Program-made: the position numbers and the translations under genes
Notes under the pieces: generated by a model
The model's database searches: none
What the model was told of the DNA's origin: nothing
What the model saw: the letters and a program-made list of their open reading frames with translations, nothing else
In this document: positions 1 to 13,309 of the stretch, piece after piece
How the letters are laid out: every line of letters begins with the position of its first letter
How positions within the stretch are numbered: position 1 is the stretch's first letter
Source of the DNA: Tetrahymena thermophila SB210
Lineage: Eukaryota > Ciliophora > Oligohymenophorea > Hymenostomatida > Tetrahymenidae
Direction of reading: 5' to 3'
Assembly: GCF_000189635.1 (NCBI RefSeq)
Contig: NW_002476342.1
Location: 124,001 to 188,000 of the forward strand
DNA: 64,000 bases

Positions 1-1708
1 GATTATTGAATTAAAAAAATTGCTATTGAATTTAATGTGGAATAGAAACATTGTGTTAATTCGAAAGTTTCCTGAATAAGTGCATATGCAACTTAGACAA
101 TTTTTTCAGTAAAAGCTTTAAGAAAAATATAACTTTGCGGATTAGCAGATAGTAGATCTTAATAGCTCAATAAATAATTAGCAAGTGCTTGGCTATGAAG
201 TAAATAAAGACTAAGTAGAAGAAATATCATCTTTCATTAAATCATAAACAATCAGTCTGTTAACAAGTGGAAGTCTAATTAACTTCGACAGTTCTATTTA
301 AATAGGAATTCTGCACAACTTTATCCTTGCTAAGTTTAAAGATAAATCCACTATTAGTAAATTTATAGAATAGAGCTAATGTATTAGTGTAATATTTTAT
401 TCACTTCATTAGCACGATCAATCTATTAATTTATTCTATTTTAATAATTAATTAACAAGTACGAAAAAATAAATAATGAGGAGATTAAACTTTATTATGA
501 TAGTGATTTGAAGTCCTTAAAAGCAATTGATATTATTAAATCTAATTTTCAAGATAAAATTATTATTGACGATTAAACATTTAGATTGATTTTTAATAAT
601 CATGAAATATCTTCTGGTACCAATCAATCAACATTGAATTTACATTATTTATTTATTTGTTAAAAATCTAATATTTGCATTCAAATCTTATTATTTCTTC
701 ATATTAATAATTATCAATATTTATTTCTTCAAAAGACCTCTTTGATCCAAGTTGCGATCAAATATAAAAATAACAAATAGAAAGCCATCCAAAAAGTAAA
801 CTAATATATTAATCGATAATTAGTCGCCAAGATACTCCTCCTCGTCCACCAAGTATCAGTAAACCTTTTTCAGAATACAAAATATCATTCTAAATTTAAT
901 ACAAAATAAATTCAGAGTAAAAACCTAGATAAAAGATACAGCTAAATTACCCTAATTGTTTATTTTATTTGAGAGATCAAATAGAATTTCATAATTTTAT
1001 ATAAAAATATTTGAATGAGTGAATAAATAAATTTATTCTGAAATATTTTATCAAAAAAATAAATTAAAAAATAAGTTATAAATTTAAAATAGGTGTTTTA
1101 AATAATGAAAAGTAGATTTCAAACCAAATTTGCTCTGATAATACAAGTAATGAAGATCAAATTTAATAAAAATAACAAGATAATAAAGAAAATGATTAAT
1201 AAAATGAAATAAATTAAGTGAAAAAATAAGAAAATGTAAATAGATTAAATAGGAATAATGAGAATATAGAAGAAAATTGTTAAATAGTATAAAAGTAAAA
1301 TACAGCTTAAAACATATTACTTGCTGAAATTATTCATAGTGATGATGGTGATGATAATGAAGAAGACAAAGTTCATGAAATCAGTGATCTTTAAAATTTT
1401 TATAGTTGCAAAGAATGTAATGATTAGCTTATATATTAATAACTATTAACATAATTTATCATTAAGTAGTTGACCAACATTAAAATAAGTCAGACTCAAT
1501 AAATGATGAAAAGAAAAAAATAAGGAGAGCTTAGTCACTTTATAATATTGAGTAAAAACCAAAAAAAATATTGCATTCTGAGTAGCAAGAGAAATAAAAG
1601 GATATTAAAAGTGGAATAGACAAATTAAATTCAGACTAAAAATACTTCATAAATATTTTATTAAATTGTATTGTTATTTTGGTTATATATAAGATATTAA
1701 TCAAGTGA
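1..1708 (+). CDS. Hypothetical protein with ubiquitin-like stretch and C-terminal membrane anchor (5' partial)
   Basis: Read with TAA/TAG as Gln, the plus strand encodes a protein running in from the left edge to a TGA at 1706-1708. Two introns are supported by GT...AG ends and matching phase: 659-735 (77 nt) and 1019-1075 (57 nt). Around 480-650 the product has a pattern like a ubiquitin fold: a short strand, a helix-like stretch, then a TFRLIFNNHEI segment resembling the 'RLIFAGK' strand of ubiquitin. The middle is Pro-rich (DTPPRPPS, about 840), followed by a Gln/Asn/Glu-rich stretch. The last 20 or so residues are hydrophobic and end at IYKILIK, so it may be a tail-anchored protein facing the cytosol. 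The frame changes once between about 360 and 465 and I could not place an intron there. The function is not known; the ubiquitin-like call is an inference from pattern only. The gene is convergent with the flippase gene to its right. Confidence 0.5.
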
Positions 1709-1944
1709 ACATATTTAATTCATTCAAGAACATAAATTGTTTTTTTCAATTAAAATTCAATTTATTCACACAAATATTTATATTCTCACAATTTAAAGAT
1801 ATAATTTAAATTTTATATTACTTATTTTTAATTATTTGCATTTAAATATTTTGATATAAATAAATAATTACTCCCAAAATTTGTTTTAATAATTTAGTGC
1901 ATTTTATATTAAAGAAGTTTATAAACGTTAATATTGTCAAACAG

Positions 1945-4900
1945 TCAAAATTTTTAAGAAAAATGCTAATTTAAGTTTTAAAGTTCAATTTAATTTTAAG
2001 AATTTTGTAAAAGCATTTGCTGATAGTGATAATTACTGTTTTTAACAACACTCTGCTTTTAGGATGTACTTAGAATCAAAGACATTTATTTTGTAGGTTT
2101 CTCAGGAGGATTATCTACCAGATTTTATTCATGAATACTGGATTAATAGAAGTCAACTAATCTTTGATAAAGTAAGTCAAGCAAAAAGCAAATCGAAGCA
2201 ACTAGAATCGTCAAAAAATATATCGTTAAATTAGAATTCATAAAACTAAAAGATTTATAGAGATCGTTTTTAAGATTGTACTCAGTAAAGAAGTAGTATG
2301 TGATTAGATAAAAAGCATAGCTTCCAAAAACAAAAAATATTGAATAGAATGTATTAGCATAAGAAAATGTGAATATTTTTAAGTTCGAAACCAAAACACT
2401 TAATCCATAAGAAACCATACCAGTCACAGCATAAAAGCTGTATGAGTTGCTTTCTTCATTTAAGTTCCTGTTCTCAAGTGTAGCGAAGGTAAAATACATA
2501 AGAATGAATGATTAAAAGCATCCATTAATGAGATTCATAATATATTTTTTAACATTAAAATGATTGTAACTCATACCAGGTAGGTATAAATCACTGCTAT
2601 AAATTAAGTCTTCCTGTCTGTGTTCTCTGTCAATAATAGCATAAATAACAATAGGCAAAGCTGTATAGAATGTGTTGTATAATTAGTAAAGCCATGGATC
2701 ATAAAACGAAACTCCACTAAACATATTATATAAAAGTCCATACCACCACTGAGGCACTACAAGCAAAACGTTTTTGTAAAAATTATAGAGAACCAATTCA
2801 CTATTTTTTCTATAACATTCTCTCCCAAAATCATACAGCAAATAACGAAGCTACTTAAACTCAGAAATGCTAAAATCACTTGCTCTACTAGCTTAAGATC
2901 CTTCTACACCTTTGATACCAACACCTAAAATATAAATATAAATAATTAGCGTTTTTATTTTTGTAAATTGATTAAGCAGTTATAAATTATTTTAATTGAA
3001 ATCTTTTTTTGATTCATTAGAATGTATTAAATAGAATCTTAGCCAAATAATAAACAGATTCTCAATATCAAATACTTTCAATGATTGAATTTTCACACTC
3101 ATTTTCATCAATTTTTAAAAATTAAAATTCAATAAAATATTTTTTGTTTGTTTTTCTGCTATGAGTGAAATGAACGAACTATTAAAATTTATTTTTTATT
3201 TGATTAAAACAAAAAAAAAACTATATCTAATTTATTTGTTTTTATTTTGAATTGTTGCTTTTGATGATTAAAAATATATATTTATAGAGTGAGAAAAATA
3301 AAATTTAAATAGAAAAATGTTTATACCAACATGTGCTTGCAAAATCATATTGACATCATTAGCTCCATCTCCAATAGCAAGAGTAGGGTAATATTTAGTA
3401 TTTTATCTGACCATTTACACAACAGCTTATTTTTACTTTGGTGAAAATCTGCATCCGATTACTGTTTCGGTTTTAAGACATAGCTTAACAAAAGCACTAG
3501 ATAATTCTTTATTTTTTTCTATAAAATGGAATGTTTCTCCTTATATTATAACAGACTCTTTCTTTTTTTATCCAAAGCAATTTTATGTTTCAAGATCTTA
3601 ATTGTATTATTCAATGCTTTTTCTTAGATCTTCTTCGTTGTTAAAGTCTAAATCTATTAAATGTGTGTCTTAATCTATAATTTTACTAGATAAACTAATG
3701 TTTATAGCTGTTTCCTTTTTATCTCCAGTTAAAACCCAAAATTTAATTCCTGACTATCTAAATTGGTAAATTGTAGGCCCAACATCATCTTAAAGCTTGT
3801 CTTCTATAGCAGTACATCCTAACAACTTCAAGTCTTTCTCAATCAAAAGCCTGATTTTTTCCATTTTTTATTCTCTGTCAACCAACTCTTTTTTAGCATT
3901 ATTGTATTACTATTCCCATTAGTTATAAAAATCGTTGTTGATAGCTCTCTTGGCCAAATACAACGTTCTAAGTCCTTGAGTAGCATACTCGTGAGCTACT
4001 TTCTTAGTTTTCAGTAGCACTTCTCTTTCCCAGTTATCTGGTTCTCCCAATAAGCTCTCAATTATATTATCTGCTCCTTTCATGAACATTTCTATTTCAT
4101 CTATTATTAATTTAATAAATCAATCATCAATTAAAATATTTAAAAATAAATAATTTCTTTTCACCATTTCCAAATAAATCAATTTAGAATTTTTTTTTTT
4201 AATTATAAATCAATTTTTCATTTAATTAAAATTTTTAAATAGAACAAGAACTTTAAAATAGGAAAATGATAGAAATTAAAATTTATTTTGTTTAATTTAC
4301 TTTTTTAGCTTCTTGTGATTATTGTGAATCTCTTTCTAGTGCTATCAAACTCAAATACTTATAAGATCTCATAAACTTCATCTAAATGCTTTATGTTATT
4401 TCTTACATTGTAATATTCCTTATTGTGAATAGTTTCAGCACCCTTAAAAGTAAGTCCAGAAAATTTGGCAAAAGATACAAGAGCCAACTCATCAGGAGAT
4501 GCAGCGTTATACGTAATTTCTTTAGTTTAATCATCTATGTCTGGAAGCTCAGCAATGACATTATGACAAATTGCTAAACAGTAAAGAGCATCCCACACTC
4601 TTTAATTATTTTACTAAAGCTAGATTTGGAAATTATAGTCTTCGAAATCTACATTTTTCTCTTTTTTTAGATTATTTGTGAATGTGCTTATCCTAGATAT
4701 GCTGCTAATTTTAGGATTAGTACCTTAATTACTGCCACCATAGTTAATGCCTTCTACACAGATTGACTTGAATTCCATTTTATTTTATGTTAAGGTGCCT
4801 GTTTTATCAGAAAATATGTGATTTATCTGTCCTAGTTCTTCATTCAAACTACTGGATTAAACAGATACATTATAATAATATTTCTCATCTCTTTAAACCT

Positions 4901-6856
4901 AGAATCCCTAATAAAATTTAACCAATTCCAAAGTAACTAGCAGCGAAATAGGAATAAAATTAGTAAAAATTAAAACCCAAGTACCCCACTTAATAAAGAT
5001 AAACTTAGTTATAGATATGTTTATTTCTGAGTCTTGATTTGAATCATGATGATAGAGATAGTCCATTTCATCCTTGCTATCTTTGAACATAAAATATGAC
5101 AAATAAGCACTAAAAACGCATAATAGCATTTATATTAAAAACAAAACAATAATCAGCTTATTCATCTATCTTTCTAAACTGCTCAGTTTAGGACTTGGCT
5201 CTATTGAATTCATCATAACTTTTGTCTCAGGACCTGTGTAAATGACTAGTCCATAAACATATTCAGTATTTCTTAAATCACTACCCTTTAAAAGGACATT
5301 AGAGTTATTTAAAGAAACCTCAAATTTATCTTAATATTTAATCTTTCCATTAAATTGGTAAAGATATCTATTAGGTGCTTCATAAGTCACAGATATATTC
5401 TATTCTATGTCATCTATTGTTAATTCCTAAACTTCCTTAACACTTGTTTTTTATTTTAGATTAGTTTCACCATCTAAATTCATAGTCTCTACAAAACAAA
5501 TGCCATTTTCATCACTTACTTTTAGTATTACAATATCAGCAGGTATTTATCTTTTATAATATAATAAATCAATTTATTTTCTAAAAATTAATTAATAAAT
5601 AGTTTGCTTGCTTTTTATTTATTTTTTGTAATTTTATTTAATATAGAGGGAGAGCACTCACTTTTTATTCTTTATTCTTTATGATTTGCTTATTTAATCT
5701 TGATCCTTATTAAATAAAGATTTAAAAAAAAAATAACAACCCTCTTTTTATGATTTGAATACTATTCTAATATATTCACATATTTTAATTTAAATTTTCT
5801 ATTTTTATTAAATATTTACTATGCTGAGTTAAAATTAGTTACTTATTTTTTTATGTTTAATGTTTTTTGCTGGATTAAAAGCAAGAAGTTTGAGTTATAT
5901 TCAATATAACTAACTAATTCAATTATGTATTAGAAATTTATTTAATACAAATTATTAATTACTCTTTTCATTTTCCTTTTCTTACTTACTTACTCTTTTG
6001 CTTAGATTTGTTTTAAAAATTTATATCTGTTATTTATCAGTAACTATTAACTAATTATATGTTTGCTTATTTATTTATTATTTATCTATCTATCTTTCTA
6101 ACTAACTGCTAAGAAAATATTCGAACTATACATTTTTTGATTAGCCTATATTTTCATTTTCTTTTATATGAAAAAATATCTATTGAATAAAAATAGAAAC
6201 CCTTGATATATATGAGTCAAATATTTAAAAATTTTAACAAACTTTTGTTGTTTCATGTAAGTGACTCATGCAGAAGTTAAATTTCTATTGCAAATCTTTC
6301 TTTTTAATAATAATAATAAATTAGAAATGGTAAATATTTACTAGTTTTTTTCAATTTTAATCACGTGCCCAGGATAAATATCTTGACTTTAGGTTTAAAT
6401 AACTTCTTATTTGTCAATTCTCTAAACAAATCCCTTGTTCTCTCTTCTATCTTACCTATGTCTTTTCATATCTTCAAGTAATTCTTTGAATGCTGAAACT
6501 CCCATTATGACTGAAAAAGGGAGAAACATGACAGGTTTTCCATCGCTAATAGAAATTGAAGGTATCATTTGCATTAATCCAATAATAAAGAAGTAGATAT
6601 TAGCTAGCTTACTAAATTGATACTATAAAATTTTAGGAATGAAATTTAAAATTGTGTATTTGCTCGTTTAAATTTTATTGCTCTTTAAAACATAATCTGG
6701 AATAAATGCATAAAGCATTCTCTACTTTTTTAAATTATCGCCTCTAGCTCTTCTCTTAACGCAAAACCTATAAGTTTCATATTCTACATTATCATACTAA
6801 ACTCTATTGTTGCTACTGCTGTTGAATGTCAGCAGTCTAGTCAGCATTTCTGACAT
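1945..6856 (-). CDS. P4-type ATPase, phospholipid-transporting (flippase), copy A, 4 exons
   Basis: Aminophospholipid flippase of the P4-ATPase family, expected to move phospholipids from the outer to the cytosolic leaflet using ATP. Exons on the minus strand: 6856-6342, 5550-4301, 4091-3327 and 2924-1945. They total 3510 nt (1169 residues), all with GT...AG introns and compatible phase. Motifs in order: an N-terminal [13 protein letters not shown] segment leading into the first membrane helix, [14 protein letters not shown] (actuator domain, the P4 DGET), PISLLVTLE in membrane helix 4, the phosphorylation loop DKTGTLT with Asp near residue 420, KGAD (nucleotide binding, about 593), LTGDK, and [10 protein letters not shown] near 829. 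The last exon gives the remaining membrane helices and a Gln/Asn-rich tail. Length and motif order fit an intact family member. ATG at 6856 is the first Met before the conserved N-terminus. The gene lies head-to-tail with copy B, an obvious paralogue, and is probably expressed independently. Confidence 0.93.
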
Positions 6857-8185
6857 TTCTATTTTATTTTTTCCGAATTTACAAGACTTTATTTACTACT
6901 AAATAATATCTTTAATTAATAAAGACCTTATTCTACTGCTTCTTGCTTAATTGCTTAATAGCAATTTTTTTGTTTGTTTGATTAGTTTATAAGATTATTT
7001 ATAGACTACTAGTAAATTTTATTGGTTTGATTGATTGATTGATGGATGGATTAATAAATAAATAATTCAAAAATAATCGATTCTTTTCCAACTAATTGGT
7101 TTGTGAATTAATACAAAATCTATGAATCAATCTTTTTTTCTTTCATTCTTTCTTTCTCTCATTCTTTTTATAGATTGAACTTGAAATATTTAATAATATC
7201 ATTATTTTTATGTTTTTATTGTATTTTTTAATGAACTTTGCAATTAATTTAGTAAAATCTAAATATAGCACAGACTAACATATAGTTTAATAATAATTCC
7301 TTAATGTTATTTTTATTATATATTAAATAGAGTAAACTTGCAAAATTCATGCTCAATTCTATTGAAATTTGACAACTATAATATTTAAAATTTTATTTTA
7401 TTATTTAAAATATATTTTGATTTACAAGGGACCTTTATTTTAGAAAGCTTAATTTGGTGAAAACGATATGATTAGTAATACTTTAGAGATTTGAAATATA
7501 TTCATTATTATCCAATTTTATTCATGAAAATAACAACATCTTTTTTGTTAATAGACCTACTGATAAAATTTATAAAACACAGAAAATAAATAATTGATGT
7601 GCATATTTTTTGGTAAGAAAATTTATTTTTTTTAGGATTTATAAACCAAAAAGCTTTTAATTTTATTTATAGAAGAATTAAAAGGCATATATAAATTAAA
7701 GTGTATTTGACACCACTGTGACTTTTTTATCTTTTTTATATATTAAAAAAAAAATTTTTCCTTCTTTATATTTTCCTTTTGGATATTACCCAAGATAGAT
7801 TTAATTTTATATATAGTTCATATTAGGGTTAAATACAATAAATAAGTTTTACAGTAAAAAAAATCTAAATAATTATTAAATTTTTGATTATCATAATTTA
7901 TTTAATTTCCTAATATTTTTTAATTTATTTAGTAAAACTATCAAGGTAAATAATTAATAAAGGTTTTTAATAACTTTAAAGTAAAAGCTTTATTGAAAAA
8001 TAACTCCAAAGCTAAAATTAGTAAAGGATTTATTTATATTTTATTTTTAATATTATCTAAAGATATAAGAATTAATTTAGAAGAACTAATAACAAATAAA
8101 AAAATAATATTTAAACAAAAATAAAGTTAAAGAATTAATTAATTATTGTTCAAATAGTAAAATGATTTTCTTTTTTAATTAATAA
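6857..8185. other. Intergenic, between the two flippase genes
   Basis: Holds the upstream region of copy A and the 3' flank of copy B. It is AT-rich with short GATT and TTTC runs near 7030 and 7140. The only coding-like material is the membrane-protein fossil near 7.5 kb. No other gene seen. Confidence 0.6.
7485..7625 (-). pseudogene. Short fossil of the multi-pass membrane protein family
   Basis: The minus strand encodes a stretch alignable to the large membrane protein at about 56.26-56.37 kb: ILSVGLLTKKMLLFS, stop, IKLDNNEYIS, against DLLTQMISLFSCIKLGNNEYIL. The Cys codon TGC is TGA here (7522-7524). Nothing else of the gene is recognisable nearby. It lies between the two flippase genes. 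Confidence 0.5.
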
Positions 8186-11100
8186 TCAAAGTTGATCACC
8201 ATTAATAGATCCTGAAAATTTATAATAGTTATCTATTTTTTTTGATTTGCCACTAAGCTCAACTCTAACTTCTTTAGAAGAGCTTGAGGTTTCTGTGAAA
8301 TCTCCACTTAATTTACTATAAATTTTGCTGTAAGAGTTAATGGACTAATCATACAAAAAATGTGAGAACCTTTAATATGACAAATCCAATAAAAATAATA
8401 AAGAACAAGCTAATAAAATAGTCATAACTATTCTAAGGTTTCCAAAAATTATAGTAAAGCTTTCCCAAAGAGGATTATTCTAAGCATATGTTGCATCTGT
8501 CATAATATAGTAGCTTAAAATATAAAAAGAAATACTCAAAAATATCCCAAGCACTGAAATGAACGAAAAAGTGTTAGAGAAAGTAATTATCTTTAAGTTT
8601 GCATAAAGGGTTATTATTGTGAAAGACACCATTCCAGTTAAAGAAAGTGATGATTATTATCCATTTTAGTCTAACATTGTATTTTCTAAACAGTAAAATG
8701 ATAAAATTATTATAATAAAACTTTAAAGAAGGCCATTAATTAATGTCTTTATAAATATTTGTGTATTAAACAATTCAAACTTCATTCCTTTTATAATTAA
8801 AAATTTTTTTTAATTTAAAATAAATTGAAAATTTTCTTATTTTCTTTTATTTCAAGCAAAAATGTTTGCCATATTTTATTCATTTTAAAGGATTAGTCTA
8901 CTCTTTATTTTTTAAAGTAACTTACATTAGGACAAAAAAACAAACAATAAATTTTAATTATCCCATTGTTTAAATTAAATTTAGAAAATCGTTAAATATT
9001 TTTGTTGTTTTTTCTATTACAATGCTTAAAAGATATGCTTCAAAATATTAATTAAATTTAAAAATAAAAATAAAAACCTTATTTGTAAAAGTTAGAATTG
9101 GAGAGTAATGTCCTCTTTGAATATTCCCTATCAGTCAAAGCATAAATTACAATAGGAAGAGCAGTAAAAATGGTATTAAAAAGTTGATAAATCCATGGAT
9201 CATACAAATTTGTTCCACTGAATAAACTTAATATAGCTCCAAACCAGAATTGAGGTAAGACTAATAAAAGATTTTTAAAGAAATTAAAGAGGACTAATTC
9301 ACTATTTTTTCTATAGCATTCTCTACCATAGTCAAAAAGTAACTCTTTAAGTTATTTGAATTCATTTACACTAAAATCACTTGCTCTACTAGCCTGAGAC
9401 CCTTCAACACCTTTAACACCAACACCTAATTAATAAGTATTTAAATCATTAACAATAAAACTAATAGTAAAATGAGGATATAAAATTAATATAATGATTA
9501 AAGCATTATTTACCAACATGTGCTTCTAAGATCATGTTCACATCGTTTGCTCCATCACCAATTGCGAGGGTTGGTTTTCTTTTTGTATGTTTTTTTACTA
9601 GCGAAACTGCGTGTTTCTTTTAACTAGGAGTAAATCTGCAGCCTATAACGCTTTATACCATCATGGAAAGTTATACAAATTAATAAGAAACTTCCTGATC
9701 TGTTTCTATGGTATGGAATGACTCTCCACTTATTATCAATGAATACTTAACATGCTAATTATCTTAAACGCTCTAAAAATAGTATCTAATTTTTTGTTTT
9801 ATTAATTATAAATTCTTGTCATCTATATCTATTATTTAAGTATCTGAGTCTATAATTTATGCAGAATGACTGATATTTATTGCTGTTTCCTTTTTGTCTC
9901 CAGTTAAAACCCAAAACTTTATTCCTGAATTTAAAATAATTTTAAAATTAGGTATTAAATTTTTTTCTTGACATTTTTAAACCAAATTTATGAATTAAAA
10001 AGCTTTTCTATTAATTTCTAAATATTTTGAATGAAAACAAAGAATCAGATAAAATTCATTTTTTTTATTGAACTTAAAATTATTTATTTATTTAAATAAT
10101 TTTTTTTTAATTTGAAAATTATTTCAAAGATTTTTTCATTAAAACTTAATTTGGAAGTTTGAAATAAATTAAACTGACCTGCATCTCTTATTGATTGTAT
10201 TGTGTTTCCAACTTCATCTTGCAATTTATCTTCTACAGCTGTTACTCCTAAGAAATTTAAATCTTTTTCCATAGAGTCTTATAGCTTTTCTACTTGTTCA
10301 TCTCTATTTTAAAGGGATCTCTCTGCTTCACTATATTTTTCACTCCATTGATTATATTCTTGTTCAGATAAATCTTTTTTTGCCAAAAATAAAGTTCTCA
10401 AACCTTGATTTGCATATTAATTTGTAACTGATTTAGAAACTGATAGATTTTGTTATTAAAACTCATATTCACTTAATCTTTATTCAATTATTGAGTCAGC
10501 TCCTTTGCAATAAAGCTAAATTTATCCTATTTAAATTGAAATGATATAAATTTTTTTTAAAATTAAATTTTAATGAAAGATAAACTTGAATTTTCTTTAA
10601 AATTTTAACAATGATTGAAATAATTTTTGAATAAAAATTTACCTTAAGAATTTTTTACTATAATACTAACTCTCTTTCTAAAACTGTTAAATTCAAAGAA
10701 TTTTAAGACTTCGTATTCAAATATTTAGTTTTGATGCTTAATAATATAATATTCTTTTCCATTTTCCTTCTTGCTACCTTTAAAAATGTATCCAGCAAGC
10801 TTAGCAAAAGAAATAAGTGCTAGTTCGTCTGGAGAAGATGCGCTGTAGTGAACATCATCGGAAAGCATAGGATTATTGGAATGGTCCTTTTCAACTACTA
10901 CATTATGACATAAAAAAATACAGTGTAGTAAATCAATTGTTTTTTAATCCTTTGATTCAACAAGCTTAAAAAATTCATAGTCATCAAAATCTACATAATC
11001 AACTTTTTTTTTGTTTTCTTAGTTTGGCACACTACTTCTTTTGTAAAGTTAATTTGGTATTTCTAAATTGCTTCCATAATTGACACCATTAACACAAACA

Positions 11101-13309
11101 TTCTTAAATTCCATCCTATTCAATGTCAAAGTGCCTGTCTTATCAGAAAATATATGATTTATTTGTCCTAATTCTTCATTTAAGCTGCTTGATTGTACTG
11201 AAATATTTCCTTATCCTTCTTCTCTCATTAAATTATATCCTTAGTAAAACTTAACAACTTCCAAAGTAACTAACAAAGAAATAGGAATAAAATTAGTAAA
11301 AATAAGCATCCATGTTCCCATACTAATCAGCACAGTAAGTATTGTATCTTGCTGAATATGTTCTTAATCTTTTTCTAAGTAATTCAATTATCCACTATCC
11401 TATTTTCATTAATTATTTAAAAATAAATTAATCAAGTCTATTCCATTTTAATCAAAAAAATAAACAAATTCATTACAAAAAAAGAGAGTTTTTAATTATT
11501 TATTTTAAACAAAAACTCAATAAATTATTTTAATATTTTGAAGAAAATCAATTTTAAAGTCAATAATTAAATCAGAATAATATTTTATTTAAATTGAATT
11601 TCTTTTGAACCAAGAAAAACACAAATTTAAATAAAAAAAATAAATTAATTTATTAAAAAGTTGAATAAAATTTAGATTAAAATAATTAATTAATTACATT
11701 CATATTTTTGGTTAAAAAGTAATTTATTGAAGCTGAGGTGAAGCATGTCAATATTTGAACAGTAAAAAGGATGACGATTAGTTTGTTCATGGTCTTTTCT
11801 AAGCTGCTTAATTTGGGAGCAGGCTCAGAAGAGTTCATCATGATCTTAGTCTCATGGCCAGTGTAAATGACTAAACCATAGACAAACTCAGTATTTTTTA
11901 AAGAACTACCCTTAAGAAGCACATTTATACCTTTAATTGAAATATTGAACCTTCCGTCATAAGCCATAGCTCCATTAAAGTTATATAAATACTTATTGGG
12001 AGCTTCGTATTGGACCTCGATATTAGAAAAGTTTTCCCATGAAAGCAGCTGGACTTCAATTGGAGCTAGTCTTAACTTTAGATTAGATTCTCCGTCTAAA
12101 TTCATAGTTTCAATATAGCAAACTCCACTTTCTTCGCTGGACTGTAAAAGGATAACATCAGCAGGTATTTACCTAAATGTATAAATAAATAAATTTATTT
12201 ATTTAAAAACAATAAGTTCTACTTAAATTTGATTAAAAGAAGAAAATTAATGGATTAATTAATTAATTAATTAAATAGATAGATAGATATTTATTTAATC
12301 TTCTTTTGATAAAAATCAAAATTTAAAAAAAATTTCTATCTTAAATTAAAAGTCGAGTTAGTTAGTGAGTAATTGACTGACTGACTATATAGAATAATAA
12401 TATATTTAGAATATTTAAACTTTATAAATTAAATATTCTAAAATATATTTTAACTAACTAACAATATAACTAGCTAGTTTAATATCTTAAACTTATTCCT
12501 TTTTATCAAAACTTTTATGTTTTTTGCTTGCTTTTTTACTTTTCTTTTTTATTTTTTTATCTTCATTTATTGGTCTTTAAAATATTGAAATAATGCTTTA
12601 AATATACTATTAATGCTTATCGAAAGAGTTTTTTAATTCTTCACTCAACTTAAATAATAAATTTGTAAATTCAAAGTTTAATGAAAATCATTTTGGTCAA
12701 AGATAAAAAGATGATATTATCTTTTAACGCAAATAGCTGGATAGCTGCTATACTTGGTTTTTATACTAGATATTAATTTGGATCATTTTAATAGAAAAAT
12801 TACTCGTTTTTCATAATTTTGATAACATGACCAGGATGGAGCTGGTGACTGTGAACTTAACTGAGATTTTGACCTTCTCTTTAAATAACAAGATGGGAGT
12901 TTTCTAAGTTATCCTAATCTTTACGCTTTTTGTCTTCAAATATCTCTTTAAGAGCCGATATAAATAGTATTACGCTAAATGGCAAGAACATGATTGGCTT
13001 GCCATCACTCATTGAAATGGTTGTAATGCATTACATAAGACCTATAATCAAAAAATATACATTGGCTAACTTACTGAACTAATATATTAGCATTTTTGGT
13101 AGAAAAGTTATAATCGTGTATTTGCTTGTTGAAACTTTATTTGAAACTAAATCATAATCAGGTATCAAAGGATAGATTGTCCTAGTTTTTCTCAATTTGT
13201 AACCTTTTTTGTGCTTTTTAAAAAAACAAAATTTGCTATCATACTCAGCATTGTCATATTTCTACTTCATGTAGTCCATGTTTGATGAACTATTTTTTTT
13301 ACGTTGCAT
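8186..13309 (-). CDS. P4-type ATPase, phospholipid-transporting (flippase), copy B, 7 exons
   Basis: Paralogue of copy A with the same expected role in lipid flipping. Exons on the minus strand: 13309-12804, 12172-11698, 11399-10643, 10526-10179, 9924-9514, 9425-9078 and 8787-8186. They sum to 3447 nt (1148 residues), with every junction GT...AG and in phase. Motifs: [16 protein letters not shown] (Ser where copy A and most P4-ATPases have Thr), [16 protein letters not shown] with Asp about residue 413, [20 protein letters not shown] about 818, then [12 protein letters not shown] and the C-terminal helices. The tail is Ser-rich (TSSSSKEVR). Three introns occupy the same protein positions as in copy A. 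Three more, after NMNVIN, inside DAG/IKFW and after NFYK, are absent from copy A. ATG at 13309 is the first Met ahead of the conserved SKYTI segment. It is intact as far as I can see. Confidence 0.93.

Noticed and set aside
11686-12105. 139-residue frame treated as a separate gene
   Set aside because: It is exon 2 of flippase B; motif continuity (NLDGESNLK through to the membrane hairpin) and intron phase join it to the neighbouring exons.
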